A DNA stretch of 21,331 bases from Capillimicrobium sp035565675 (GTDB lineage: Bacteria > Actinomycetota > Thermoleophilia > Solirubrobacterales > Solirubrobacteraceae). Both the position numbers and the translations under genes were made by a program. Of the stretch, positions 1-7,344 are shown piece after piece. The DNA is taken from positions 1-21,331 of the forward strand of contig DATMSA010000124.1 of assembly GCA_035565675.1 (NCBI GenBank). The letters run 5' to 3'. The first letter of the stretch is position 1. Each line of letters starts with the position of its first letter. A model generated the notes under the pieces. It worked only from the letters and a program-made list of their open reading frames with translations, was not told where the DNA came from and ran no database searches.

Positions 1-1
1 C

Positions 2-319
2 CAGCTCGAGGAGAACAAGGACACGATCGCCGCCTACCTGCGCGCGGTGCGCACGGCGACGAACCAGATCATCGACGACGAGGGCTTCGAGGACACGCTC
101 ACGAAGCTGCGCTCGCGCTACGACTTCGACGAGCTCAAGGACGACGACGTCGCCAAGCCGTGGCTCGAGTTCCTCGTCGAGGCGTGGACGGTCGACGGCC
201 GCGAGGAGATCCTCAAGATCGCGCCCGAGAAGTGGCAGGCGGTCTACGACGAGGCCAACCAGATCGGCGCGATCGAGGAGGAGATCGACCCGGGCGAGTC
301 GATCGTCCAGGTGCTCTAG
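2..319 (+). CDS. ABC transporter substrate-binding protein, NMT1/SsuA-like, C-terminal part (5' end outside the window)
   Basis: The reading frame is open from base 2, so the gene begins before the window and only about the last 105 residues are visible. The GTG at 47 is internal: coding-like sequence rich in Glu, Lys and Asp continues upstream of it. The visible part is acidic and mostly helical. It has an AAYLRAV helix near the start and a Trp-containing segment (EKWQAVYDEANQIGAIEE) followed by DPGES. This layout resembles the C-terminal lobe of substrate-binding proteins of the nitrate/sulfonate/taurine/thiamine-precursor class, which bind small organic molecules outside the membrane and pass them to an ABC permease. 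The next gene starts 15 bases after the stop, so it is probably in the same operon and may define what the downstream enzymes receive. The permease and ATPase genes would have to lie upstream. The family call rests on a short C-terminal segment. Confidence 0.65.
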   Translation, partial: QLEENKDTIAAYLRAVRTATNQIIDDEGFEDTLTKLRSRYDFDELKDDDVAKPWLEFLVEAWTVDGREEILKIAPEKWQAVYDEANQIGAIEEEIDPGESIVQVL

Positions 320-334
320 CGGAGGGAGAGCGAG

Positions 335-1441
335 ATGGCCGAGCTGCAGCAGCTCACGGACCGCCCGCCGCAGGAGCGGCGGGCGGTGGCGCTGGTCGAC
401 AGCGACATCCACCCGGTGATCCTGGCCGACGCCCAGAAGGCGCGGATGAGCGCGCGCTGGGTGCGCCACTACGAGCGCTTCGGGCGGCGCACGCCGCACG
501 TGACGGACCTGTACCCGCGGGCCCGCAACAAGGGCATGCGGGCCGACTCGTGGCCCGACGCGCCCGGCTCGGTGCCCGGCAGCGATCTCGAGCTGATGCA
601 GCGCCAGCTCCTCGACGAGCACGAGATCGACATCGGGATCCTCAACTGCCTCAACGCGCAGGACTGCTTCGACCCGCCGGGGTTCGCGGCGGAGCTCAAC
701 CGGGCGCTCAACGACGCGCTCGAGGAGGAGTGGATGGGCCGCGATCCGCGCCTGCGCGGCGCGATCTGCGTCCCCCACGACCACCCGGACCTGGCGGTCG
801 CCGAGATCGAGCGCCGGGCCGGCGACGAGCGCTGGGTGCAGGTGCTGTTCCCGGCCGCCGCGGCGGAGCCGTTCGGCGCGCGCCGCTACTGGCCGATCTA
901 CCGCGCGGCCGCCGAGGCGGGGCTGCCGGTCGCGTTCCACACCGGCGGGTGGGACGCCCACCGCGGCGCCGGCTGGCCGTCGTACTACCTCGAGGAGCAC
1001 ACCGGCTACGGGGTCGTCATGCAGATGGTGCTGACGAGCCTCGTGTGCGACGGGGCGCTGTCGGCCGTCCCGGACCTCAAGGTCGTGCTCACCGAGGGCG
1101 GCGCGGCGTGGCTGCCGTCGCTGCGCTGGCGCCTGGACCAGGCGTGGGAGCTCGCGCGCGACGAGGTCCCCGAGGTCGACCGCCGGCCGTCGGAGATCAT
1201 CCGCGACCAGGTGTGGCTGGACACCCAGCCGATCGAGGAGCCCGACGACCCGCAGGACTTCGCGCGGATCGTGGAGCAGGGGGAGATGGCCGACCGGCTG
1301 CTGTTCGCCACCGACTACCCGCACTGGGACTTCGACTCGCCGGCGCAGGCGCTGCCGCGCTCGCTGTCGAAGGAGGTCCGCGCGCGGATCCTCGCCGGCA
1401 ACGCCTGCGACCTGTACCGCGGCCTCGGGGAGGCGGCGTGA
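335..1441 (+). CDS. Amidohydrolase-2 (PF04909/COG2159) family protein A1
   Basis: A 368-residue TIM-barrel metal-dependent hydrolase or decarboxylase-type protein. The ATG follows a clear ribosome site, GGAGGGAG at 321-328. The beta1 motif is VDSDIHP (D22, D24, H26), giving D-x-D-x-H where the classic family has H-x-H. The beta5 histidine is H202 (AFHTGG), a strand-6 glutamate is E254 (TEGGAAW), and the strand-8 aspartate is D327 (TDYPHWD). The family includes ACMSD, gamma-resorcylate decarboxylase, LigI and LigJ, so the reaction could be C-C or C-O/C-N hydrolysis, hydration or decarboxylation. The protein is a clear paralogue of A2 (2917-4011) and more distantly related to B1 and B2. Its stop overlaps the GTG of B1 (GTGA), implying translational coupling and perhaps a hetero-oligomer. 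Family assignment is firm; the substrate is unknown. No signal peptide is seen, so it is probably cytoplasmic. Confidence 0.88.
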   Translation: MAELQQLTDRPPQERRAVALVDSDIHPVILADAQKARMSARWVRHYERFGRRTPHVTDLYPRARNKGMRADSWPDAPGSVPGSDLELMQRQLLDEHEIDIGILNCLNAQDCFDPPGFAAELNRALNDALEEEWMGRDPRLRGAICVPHDHPDLAVAEIERRAGDERWVQVLFPAAAAEPFGARRYWPIYRAAAEAGLPVAFHTGGWDAHRGAGWPSYYLEEHTGYGVVMQMVLTSLVCDGALSAVPDLKVVLTEGGAAWLPSLRWRLDQAWELARDEVPEVDRRPSEIIRDQVWLDTQPIEEPDDPQDFARIVEQGEMADRLLFATDYPHWDFDSPAQALPRSLSKEVRARILAGNACDLYRGLGEAA

Positions 1442-2466
1442 GCGGGGCGCGGCCGCGGGGGGCGATCGACTGCGACGTCCACTGCATGCCCGCGTCCTTC
1501 GAGGCGCTGCTCCCGTACCTCGACGACTACTACCGCGACTACGTCGACGACGCCACGATCGGGCTGGCCGACCCGGTCAGCTACGTGCCGCACGTGGAGG
1601 GGACGGTCCCGTCGACGGCGGCCGAGCTGACCGCGGCCCTGGACCGCGACGGCACCGAGCTGGCGGTCCTGAGCTGCCTGGCGATGCACGGCGTCCATCG
1701 CAACCCCGGCTACGCGGCGGCGTTCGCGTCGGCCGTCAACGACTGGTTGCGCGACGAGCTGCTGGCGGCCGACGCGCGCCTGCGCGCCGGCCTCGTGGTG
1801 GCGACCGACGACGTGTCGCTGGCCGTCGAGGAGATCGAGCGGGTCGGCCCCGATCCGCGGTTCGTGCAGGTGCTCCTGCCGGTGCGCGCGGACACGCCGT
1901 ACGGCAACCGCCGCTACCACCCGATCTACGAGGCGGCCGAGCGCCACGGGCTGCGGATCGCCCTGCACGCATGGGGCCGCGCCGGGCACGCGGCGGCCCC
2001 GACCGGCATCGCGCCGAGCTGGTTCCACGACTACGCGTCCAACGCGCACGTCGCCCAGTACCAGCTCCTGAGCCTCGTGGCCGAGGGCGTCTTCGCCCGC
2101 TTCCCCGCGCTCGGGGTGGTCGTGCTCGAGTGCGGGTTCGCCTGGCTGCCGCCGCTGCTGTGGCGCTTCGACAAGGACTGGAAGGGGGTGTGGCGCGAGG
2201 TGCCATGGGTCAAGGGCCGCCCGTCGGAGACGGTGCGCGAGCACGTGCGCCTGAGCACGGCGCCGGCGCAGCTTCCGCCGACGGCCGCGCAGGTCGCCGA
2301 GGTCGTCGAGATGGTCGGGCCGCAGCTCCTGCTGTACGCCTCCGACCACCCGCACGACCACGGCGAGGCGCCCGACGCGCTGTGGTCGGGGCTCGACGCC
2401 GAGACCGCCGCCGCGATCGCGCGCGGCAACGCGGCGTCCTTCTACGGCGAGGCGGTGGCGGTCTGA
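1438..2466 (+). CDS. Amidohydrolase-2 (PF04909/COG2159) family protein B1
   Basis: A 342-residue paralogue of the neighbouring amidohydrolases. I chose the GTG at 1438 because it overlaps the A1 stop as GTGA, sits just after GGGGAGG (1427-1433), and puts the beta1 motif IDCDVH (D11, D13, H15) right at the N-terminus. The much longer upstream open frame only reads through A1 out of frame. Other likely metal or active-site residues are H177 (ALHAWG), E231 (LECGFAW) and D303 (ASDHPHDH). The segment WLPPLLWRFDKDW is shared almost unchanged with B2 at 4008-5027. B proteins differ from A proteins around strand 8 (SDHPH instead of TDYPHWD) and in the preceding loop (TAPAQLP instead of TQPIEEPDDP), so A and B probably do not have identical activities. 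The Rieske gene starts inside this stop codon (TGATG). Substrate unknown. Confidence 0.87.
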   Translation: MSGARPRGAIDCDVHCMPASFEALLPYLDDYYRDYVDDATIGLADPVSYVPHVEGTVPSTAAELTAALDRDGTELAVLSCLAMHGVHRNPGYAAAFASAVNDWLRDELLAADARLRAGLVVATDDVSLAVEEIERVGPDPRFVQVLLPVRADTPYGNRRYHPIYEAAERHGLRIALHAWGRAGHAAAPTGIAPSWFHDYASNAHVAQYQLLSLVAEGVFARFPALGVVVLECGFAWLPPLLWRFDKDWKGVWREVPWVKGRPSETVREHVRLSTAPAQLPPTAAQVAEVVEMVGPQLLLYASDHPHDHGEAPDALWSGLDAETAAAIARGNAASFYGEAVAV

Positions 2467-2933
2467 TGCGCGTCGTCGTGTGCCCCGTCAAGGAGTTCCC
2501 GCCCGGCGACCGGCGGATCGTGCAGGCCGGCTCGCGCTCGATCGGCGTGTTCCGCATCGAGGACCGCTTCTACGCGATCCGCAACCGCTGCCCGCACCAG
2601 GGCGGGCCGCTGTGCCTGGGGCGGCTGGCGCCGTGGGCGATCGCCGACGGGCCGGGCGAGGTGCGGATGGACGAGTCGCCGAGCCTCATCGCCTGCCCGT
2701 GGCACGGGTGGGAGTACGACCTGGAGACCGGGCAGTCGTTCATGGGGCCCGGCGAGACGCGCGTGAAGGCCTACGCGGTGTCGGTCGCGCGCGGCGACGA
2801 GCTCGGCGAGGACGCGCGGCCGGCGGCGCCGCTCCCCGAGGGCGCGGTGCGGTCGGGCCGGGAGCCCGGTCCGTACGTGGCCGAGACGTTCCCCGTGTAC
2901 GTGGAGGAGGACTACGTTGTCGTCGAGGTCTAG
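2466..2933 (+). CDS. Small Rieske [2Fe-2S] protein
   Basis: A 155-residue single-domain Rieske protein. The cluster ligands are visible as C42-P-H44 (CPHQGG) and C77-P-W-H80 (CPWHGWEYD). The gap between H44 and C77 is 32 residues, about twice the roughly 15-17 usual in ring-hydroxylating dioxygenase Rieske domains, and contains an extra Cys at 47+3. No catalytic mononuclear-iron domain follows. It is therefore either an electron-transfer protein of the Rieske ferredoxin type or an accessory subunit, not a complete oxygenase. There is no signal peptide or membrane anchor, so a cytoplasmic location is likely. The ATG overlaps the B1 stop (TGATG), and the next gene starts inside this one, so expression is linked to the amidohydrolases on both sides. 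Its partner could be the FAD oxidoreductase and ferredoxin at the end of the operon. That pairing is inferred from position only. Confidence 0.88.
   Translation: MRVVVCPVKEFPPGDRRIVQAGSRSIGVFRIEDRFYAIRNRCPHQGGPLCLGRLAPWAIADGPGEVRMDESPSLIACPWHGWEYDLETGQSFMGPGETRVKAYAVSVARGDELGEDARPAAPLPEGAVRSGREPGPYVAETFPVYVEEDYVVVEV
2903..2910 (+). promoter_or_regulatory. Ribosome binding site supporting the TTG start of amidohydrolase A2
   Basis: GGAGGAGG lies within the last codons of the Rieske gene, 6 bases before the TTG at 2917. It decides the start of A2: without it the in-frame GTG at 2956 would be an equally likely start. Confidence 0.6.
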
Positions 2934-4011
2934 GGGCGCCGGCGCCGGGCCGCTGGTGGACGCCGACGTCCACCCGACGATGATGCCCGGCGCGCTGCGC
3001 GAGCGGCTCCCGGCGCGGTGGCTGGACCACTACGAGCGCTTCGGGCCGCGGATCGCCGGCGCGTACGCGATGTACCCGCGGATGCGCAACGGCGGCTTCC
3101 GCATCGACGCGCGGCCCGCGGACGGGTTCCCGGGCAGCGACCTGCGCCTCGTGCAGGAGCAGCTCCTGGACGCCTACGGCGTCGACCACGCCGTGCTGAC
3201 GCCGCTGCAGGGGCAGACGTGGGGCGCCGAGGCGCCCGAGCTGGCGGCGGCGCTGTGCGCCGCGCTCAACGACTGGCAGCGCGAGGCCTGGCTCGACGCC
3301 GACCCGCGCCTGCGGGGCTCCATCTGCCCGCCCTACGAGGACCCCGACCTGGCGGTCGCCGAGATCGAGCGCGTCGCCGGCGACCGGCGGTTCGTGCAGG
3401 TGCTGCTGCCCGGCACGCCCGAGCAGCAGCTCGGCAACCGCCGCTACTGGCCGATCTACCGCGCCGCCGCCGAGGCCGGCCTGCCGGTCGCGTTGCACAC
3501 CGGCGGGCTGGAGCAGCACGGGTCGACCGGCTGGCCGTCCTACTACCTGGAGATGCACGTCTGGAACGGCAACTCGATGGCCGTCCAGCTCCTGTCGCTG
3601 CTGACCAGCGGCGTCTTCGCCGAGATCCCCGACCTGCAGGTCGTCTCGATCGAGTGCGGGATCGCGTGGGCGGCGGCGCTGTCCTGGGCGCTCGACGACG
3701 CCTGGCGCGCGCTGCGCGAGGACGCGCCGACGCGCCTGGACCGCCCGCCGTCGGAGCTGCTGCGCGAGCACGTCTGGTTCACCACGCAGCCGATCGAGGA
3801 GCCCGACGACCCGGCCGACCTGGCGTTCGCGTTCGCGGCGCTCGGGATGGAGGACCGGATCCTGTTCTCCACCGACTACCCGCACTGGGACTTCGACGCC
3901 CCCGACCAGACGCTGCCGCGCCGGCTCGACCCCGACGTGCGCGCGGCGATCCTCGGCGCGAACGCGGCGCGCCTGTACGGGCTGCCGCTGGCCGTGGGGG
4001 CGCCGGCATGA
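2917..4011 (+). CDS. Amidohydrolase-2 (PF04909/COG2159) family protein A2
   Basis: A 364-residue paralogue of A1; shared blocks include HYERFG, RRYWPIYRAAAEAGLPVA, GWPSYYLE, TQPIEEPDDP and TDYPHWDFD. The start is TTG at 2917, overlapping the Rieske gene by 17 bases and preceded at good spacing by GGAGGAGG. The alternative GTG at 2956 would begin right at the beta1 motif and lacks such a site. Key residues are VDADVHP (D15, D17, H19), H194 (ALHTGG), E246 (IECGIAW) and D320 (TDYPHWD). As in A1, the first metal-site His of H-x-H is Asp. Compared with A1, the region after FPGSDL has diverged (PLQGQTWGAE against CLNAQDCFDPPG), which may alter the substrate pocket. The stop overlaps the B2 ATG (ATGA), the same order and style of coupling as A1-B1. 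Substrate unknown. Confidence 0.87.
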   Translation: MSSRSRGAGAGPLVDADVHPTMMPGALRERLPARWLDHYERFGPRIAGAYAMYPRMRNGGFRIDARPADGFPGSDLRLVQEQLLDAYGVDHAVLTPLQGQTWGAEAPELAAALCAALNDWQREAWLDADPRLRGSICPPYEDPDLAVAEIERVAGDRRFVQVLLPGTPEQQLGNRRYWPIYRAAAEAGLPVALHTGGLEQHGSTGWPSYYLEMHVWNGNSMAVQLLSLLTSGVFAEIPDLQVVSIECGIAWAAALSWALDDAWRALREDAPTRLDRPPSELLREHVWFTTQPIEEPDDPADLAFAFAALGMEDRILFSTDYPHWDFDAPDQTLPRRLDPDVRAAILGANAARLYGLPLAVGAPA

Positions 4012-5027
4012 TCGACGCCGACGTCCACGTCGCGCCGGCGTCGGTCGACGACCTGGCCCCGTACCTGGGCGACTACTGGGTCGACTACGTCGCCAACGCG
4101 GAGCTGTCGCCGTCGCCGTCGCTGCAGGGCGCCTACCCGCCGGCGGCGCTGCACGGCGAGGTGCCGACCGGGGTCGAGGGCCTGCGGGCCGAGCTGCTCG
4201 ACGCCGACGGCGGACCGGAGCGCGCGGTGCTGAGCTGCCTGGCCGCGTTCGACGTCAGCCACAACGCGTACTTCGAGGCCGCGCTGTGCCGCGCGGTCAA
4301 CGACTGGATGCGCGTCGAGCTGCTGGAGCGCGAGCCGCGGCTGGCCGCGAGCCTGGCGCTCCCGACGCTCGACCCGGTCGCGGCGGCGGAGGAGATCGAG
4401 CGGCTCGGGCCGCACCCGCAGTTCGTCCAGGCGCTGCTCCCGATCCGCACCGACGCGCCGTACGGCAACCCGCGCTACCACCCGATCTACGCGGCGGCCG
4501 AGCGCCACGGCATCCCGATCGGCCTGCACGCGTGGGGGCGCGCCGCCTACTCGCCGACGACCAGCGGGTTCGCCGGGAGCTACCTGCAGGACTACGTCTC
4601 CAACTCGCAGGTGACCGTGCAGGCCCACGTCACGAGCCTCGTGTCCGAGGGCGTGTTCGAGCGCTTCCCGGGGCTGCGCGTGGTCCTGGCCGAGTGCGGG
4701 TTCGCGTGGCTGCCGTTCCTGCTGTGGCGCTTCGACAAGGACTGGAAGGCGCTGTGGCGCGAGGTCCCGTGGGTGAAGGAGCGCCCGTCGGCGTACGTGC
4801 GCCGCCACGTCCTGGCGACGACCGCGCCCGCCCAGCTTCCCGAGGACCGCGCGACGATCGAGTGGCTGGCCGAGATGATCGACGCGCCCGACGTGCTGCT
4901 GTACGCCAGCGACCACCCGCACCGCCACGGCGGCGGGATCGAGCCGCTGCTGGAGACGCTCGGCGACGACGGCCGCGCCGCGGTCCTGCACGGCAACGCG
5001 GCGGCCCTCTACGGGCTGGCGGCGTGA
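4008..5027 (+). CDS. Amidohydrolase-2 (PF04909/COG2159) family protein B2
   Basis: A 339-residue paralogue of B1. The ATG at 4008 overlaps the A2 stop (ATGA), and the protein opens directly with the beta1 motif MIDADVH (D3, D5, H7). The long open frame upstream of this ATG is only a read-through of A2 in another frame. Other family residues are H174 (GLHAWG), E229 (AECGFAW) and D302 (ASDHPHRH). The stretch from FAWLP through LLWRFDKDWK to REVPWVK is nearly the same as in B1, as is the TAPAQLP loop. There is no strong Shine-Dalgarno sequence, so translation is probably coupled to A2. The hydrolase that follows starts in the stop codon (TGATG). The likely role is the same class of step as B1 on a related substrate, or a subunit partner of A2. 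This is inferred from paralogy and layout only. Confidence 0.87.
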   Translation: MIDADVHVAPASVDDLAPYLGDYWVDYVANAELSPSPSLQGAYPPAALHGEVPTGVEGLRAELLDADGGPERAVLSCLAAFDVSHNAYFEAALCRAVNDWMRVELLEREPRLAASLALPTLDPVAAAEEIERLGPHPQFVQALLPIRTDAPYGNPRYHPIYAAAERHGIPIGLHAWGRAAYSPTTSGFAGSYLQDYVSNSQVTVQAHVTSLVSEGVFERFPGLRVVLAECGFAWLPFLLWRFDKDWKALWREVPWVKERPSAYVRRHVLATTAPAQLPEDRATIEWLAEMIDAPDVLLYASDHPHRHGGGIEPLLETLGDDGRAAVLHGNAAALYGLAA

Positions 5028-5896
5028 TGTTCGCCGGCTTCGAAGAGGCCGACGTCGACGTCGGCGAGGCCGTGATCCACCTGCGCCGCGGCGGCTCGGG
5101 CCCGCCGCTGCTGCTCCTGCACGGCTACCCGCAGACGCACGTGATGTGGCATCTCGTCGCCGAGGACCTGGCCCGCGACTTCACGGTCGTGGCGCCCGAC
5201 CTGCGCGGCTACGGCGACAGCTCCAAGCCGCCGACCGACGACGAGCACGAGCCGTACTCCAAGCGGGCGATGGCGCGCGACCAGATCGCGCTGATGCGCT
5301 CGCTCGGGTACGAGCGCTTCCTCGTCGCCGGCCACGACCGCGGCGGCCGCGTCGCCTACCGGCTCGCGCTCGACCACCCCGACGCGGTGGCGCGGCTGGC
5401 CGTGCTGGACATCGTCCCGACGTACGACATGTACGCGGGCATGGACATGCGCACGGGCCTGGGCGCCTGGCACTGGTTCTTCCTGCCCCAGCCGTACGGG
5501 CTGCCCGAGCGGCTGCTGGCCGCCGACCCGGAGGGCTTCTACTTCGGGCAGGGCCGCGACGTCTTCGCGCCCGAGGCGCTGGCCGAGTACCGCCGCTGCC
5601 TGCGCGACCCGCGGGTGATCCACGCGATCTGCGAGGACTACCGGGCCGGGGCCACGTTCGACTACCTGCTCGACGAGGCCGACCGGGGCGTGCACCGCAT
5701 CGGCTGCCCGGTGCTCGTGCTGTGGGGGTCGCGCGGCGCGCTGGGGCGCCGCGACGACGTGCTGGACATCTGGTCGGCGTGGGCCGACGACGTGCGCGGG
5801 GCCACGATCGAGTGCGGGCACCACCTCCCCGAGGAGGCGCCCGCCGAGACGCTGGCGGCCCTGCGCGAGTTCTTCTCCGACGGAGGTGAGGGGTGA
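5027..5896 (+). CDS. Alpha/beta hydrolase, fluoroacetate (haloacetate) dehalogenase-like
   Basis: A 289-residue alpha/beta hydrolase. The nucleophile motif is GHDRGGR, so the nucleophile is an aspartate (D104), as in dehalogenases and epoxide hydrolases. Second acid D128 (LDIVP) and H265 (CGHHLPEE) complete a triad. R105 and R108 stand where fluoroacetate dehalogenase uses two Arg to hold the substrate carboxylate. H149-W150 (AWHWFF) and Y205 (EDYRAG) match its halide pocket residues His-Trp-Tyr. The oxyanion loop is HGYPQ (H32). From memory of the Rhodopseudomonas palustris enzyme (D110, R111, R114, D134, H155, W156, Y219, H280), the first six residues fit with a constant shift of 6 and the last two with a shift of about 14-15. 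The enzyme class cleaves C-F or C-Cl bonds in 2-haloacetates. An epoxide hydrolase or another ester-type role remains possible. The ATG overlaps the B2 stop (TGATG) and the FAD gene follows with overlap, so it belongs to the operon. Confidence 0.82.
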   Translation: MFAGFEEADVDVGEAVIHLRRGGSGPPLLLLHGYPQTHVMWHLVAEDLARDFTVVAPDLRGYGDSSKPPTDDEHEPYSKRAMARDQIALMRSLGYERFLVAGHDRGGRVAYRLALDHPDAVARLAVLDIVPTYDMYAGMDMRTGLGAWHWFFLPQPYGLPERLLAADPEGFYFGQGRDVFAPEALAEYRRCLRDPRVIHAICEDYRAGATFDYLLDEADRGVHRIGCPVLVLWGSRGALGRRDDVLDIWSAWADDVRGATIECGHHLPEEAPAETLAALREFFSDGGEG

Positions 5897-7344
5897 AGGG
5901 CGACGACGCCGCCTGGTTCACGGGCCGCGACCGCTGGTTCGACGACGAGGCGCAGGCCCCCGCGCCGGGGGAGCCCGAGCGCGACCTCGGCACGGTGCAC
6001 GAGCCGGCGCGCGAGACGCCGGTGCACGAGGAGACCGACGTGCTCGTCGTCGGCGGCGGGCCGGCCGGCTGCGCGGCCGCGCTGGCGGCGCGCCGGGCGG
6101 GCGCGCGGGTGACGCTCGTCGAGCGCTACAACCACCTCGGCGGGCTGTCGACCGGCGGGCTCGTCATCTGGATCGACCGGATGACCGACTGGAGCGGCGA
6201 GCAGGTGATCGCCGGGTTCGCGCGCGAGATCCTCGACCGGCTGCCCGACGGCGCGGTGATGGGCGCGCCGCGCGACCTGTGGGGGTCGCAGGAGCCGGGG
6301 CCGGTGGCGCACTGGCGCGAGCGCCTGGGCGGCTTTCGCGACACGGTCACGTGGTCGCCGCTGATCGACCCCGAGTGGCTGAAGCTCGTGTCGGCCGAGC
6401 TGCTGGTGGCCGAGGGCGTGCGCCTCGTGCTGCACTCGTGGGTGGTCGCGCCGATCGCGGACGGCGACGGCGACGGGCGGCGGCTGGGCGGGGCGATCTT
6501 CGAGAGCAAGCAGGGGCGGCGCGCGATCCGGGCGCGGGCGGTCGTCGACGCGACCGGCGACCTCGACGTGGTCGCGGGCGCCGGCGTGCCCTACGAGTCC
6601 GACGTCGAGGGCGGCGGCTCCAACGTGCAGCACTGCATCAACACCGCCTGGACGTGGGCCGGCGTGGACATGAACCGGTGGCTGGCGTTCAAGGCCGGCG
6701 ACCCGGCCGGCTACCGCGAGTTCATGCGCGCGGCGGGCGAGGAGCTGGGGTTCGTCGAGGCGCCGTACGTGGCCTGGCGCGACGACGTGTGCGTGTTCAT
6801 GGGGCCGCGGCTGCCCGGCTACAGCGCGCTGCGCGTCGACGACATGACCACGGTGGAGCTGGAGTCGCGGCGGCGGATGGCCGTGCACCTGGACGTGTTC
6901 CGGCGCTCGGCGCCCGGGTTCGAGCGCGCGTGGCTGCTGCTGTCGGCGCCGCAGCTCGGCGTGCGCCACACGCGGCGGCTGGTCGGGCGGCGGCGGATGA
7001 CCGTCGCCGACTGGCGCGAGGGGGTCGTGCACGAGGACGAGATCGGGGTGTCGCCGTCGCCGTCGGCGAAGTTCGCCAACGTCTCGGTCCCCTACGGGGC
7101 GATCGTGCCCGCGCACCTCGACAACGTGCTCGTCGGCGGCCGCCACGTCGCGACCGACCCGCAGACCCAGTCGTTCATGCGCGAGATCCCGCAGTGCTGG
7201 CTGACCGGGCAGGCGGCCGGGGCGGCGGCGGCGATGGTGTCCGCGACCGGCGCGCCCGCCGCCGAGGTCGACGTGCGCGCGCTCCAGGACGAGCTGCGCC
7301 GCCAGGGCGCCTACGTGCGGGCGGGGGCGCGGGCGCCCGCGTGA
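5893..7344 (+). CDS. FAD-dependent oxidoreductase (FAD_oxidored/PF12831-like)
   Basis: A 483-residue flavoprotein. The start is the GTG at 5893, overlapping the hydrolase stop, with GGAGG at 5882-5886 placed 6 bases upstream. An N-terminal extension of about 45 residues precedes the dinucleotide-binding fold, VLVVGGGPAG (G54 to G59). This is followed by the acidic strand end LVER and the flavin-binding stretch NHLGGLSTGGLV. A second flavin-contact region, VVDATGDLDV, lies in the middle, and the C-terminal region carries GGRHVATD followed by a TGQAAGAAAA helix typical of this flavoprotein group. No Cys cluster motif is present, so electrons probably pass through the adjacent ferredoxin gene, which overlaps its stop (GTGA). 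Members of this group oxidise or reduce varied organic substrates, and the sequence does not show which. No signal peptide is seen. Confidence 0.82.
   Translation: MKGDDAAWFTGRDRWFDDEAQAPAPGEPERDLGTVHEPARETPVHEETDVLVVGGGPAGCAAALAARRAGARVTLVERYNHLGGLSTGGLVIWIDRMTDWSGEQVIAGFAREILDRLPDGAVMGAPRDLWGSQEPGPVAHWRERLGGFRDTVTWSPLIDPEWLKLVSAELLVAEGVRLVLHSWVVAPIADGDGDGRRLGGAIFESKQGRRAIRARAVVDATGDLDVVAGAGVPYESDVEGGGSNVQHCINTAWTWAGVDMNRWLAFKAGDPAGYREFMRAAGEELGFVEAPYVAWRDDVCVFMGPRLPGYSALRVDDMTTVELESRRRMAVHLDVFRRSAPGFERAWLLLSAPQLGVRHTRRLVGRRRMTVADWREGVVHEDEIGVSPSPSAKFANVSVPYGAIVPAHLDNVLVGGRHVATDPQTQSFMREIPQCWLTGQAAGAAAAMVSATGAPAAEVDVRALQDELRRQGAYVRAGARAPA

Larger units (their letters stand above)
335..5027 (+). 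repeat. Diverged duplication of an amidohydrolase gene pair (A1-B1 and A2-B2)
   Basis: The unit 335-2466 (A1 then B1) and the unit 2917-5027 (A2 then B2) encode proteins of matching order, size and motifs: A1 matches A2 and B1 matches B2 better than A matches B. The Rieske gene lies between the units. The duplication is seen at protein level and is old; no exact long DNA repeat was noticed. Confidence 0.8.

Noticed and set aside
160..1437. Long N-terminal extension of amidohydrolase B1
   Set aside because: This part is an Arg/Gly/Ala-rich out-of-frame reading of A1. The family domain starts at the GTG at 1438.
2466..2933. Rieske protein as part of a ring-hydroxylating dioxygenase
   Set aside because: No alpha-subunit iron-binding domain or beta subunit is present in the visible operon, so a dioxygenase cannot be claimed.
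2740..3885. A 381-codon minus-strand frame opposite A2
   Set aside because: No motif, shadow-type composition, and it crosses the real Rieske and A2 genes.
3018..4007. Long N-terminal extension of amidohydrolase B2
   Set aside because: It reads A2 out of frame; the B2 domain begins right at the ATG at 4008.
5662..7146. A 494-codon minus-strand frame opposite the FAD oxidoreductase
   Set aside because: Its translation is rich in His/Arg/Pro/Val without domains, typical of the reverse strand of GC-rich genes.
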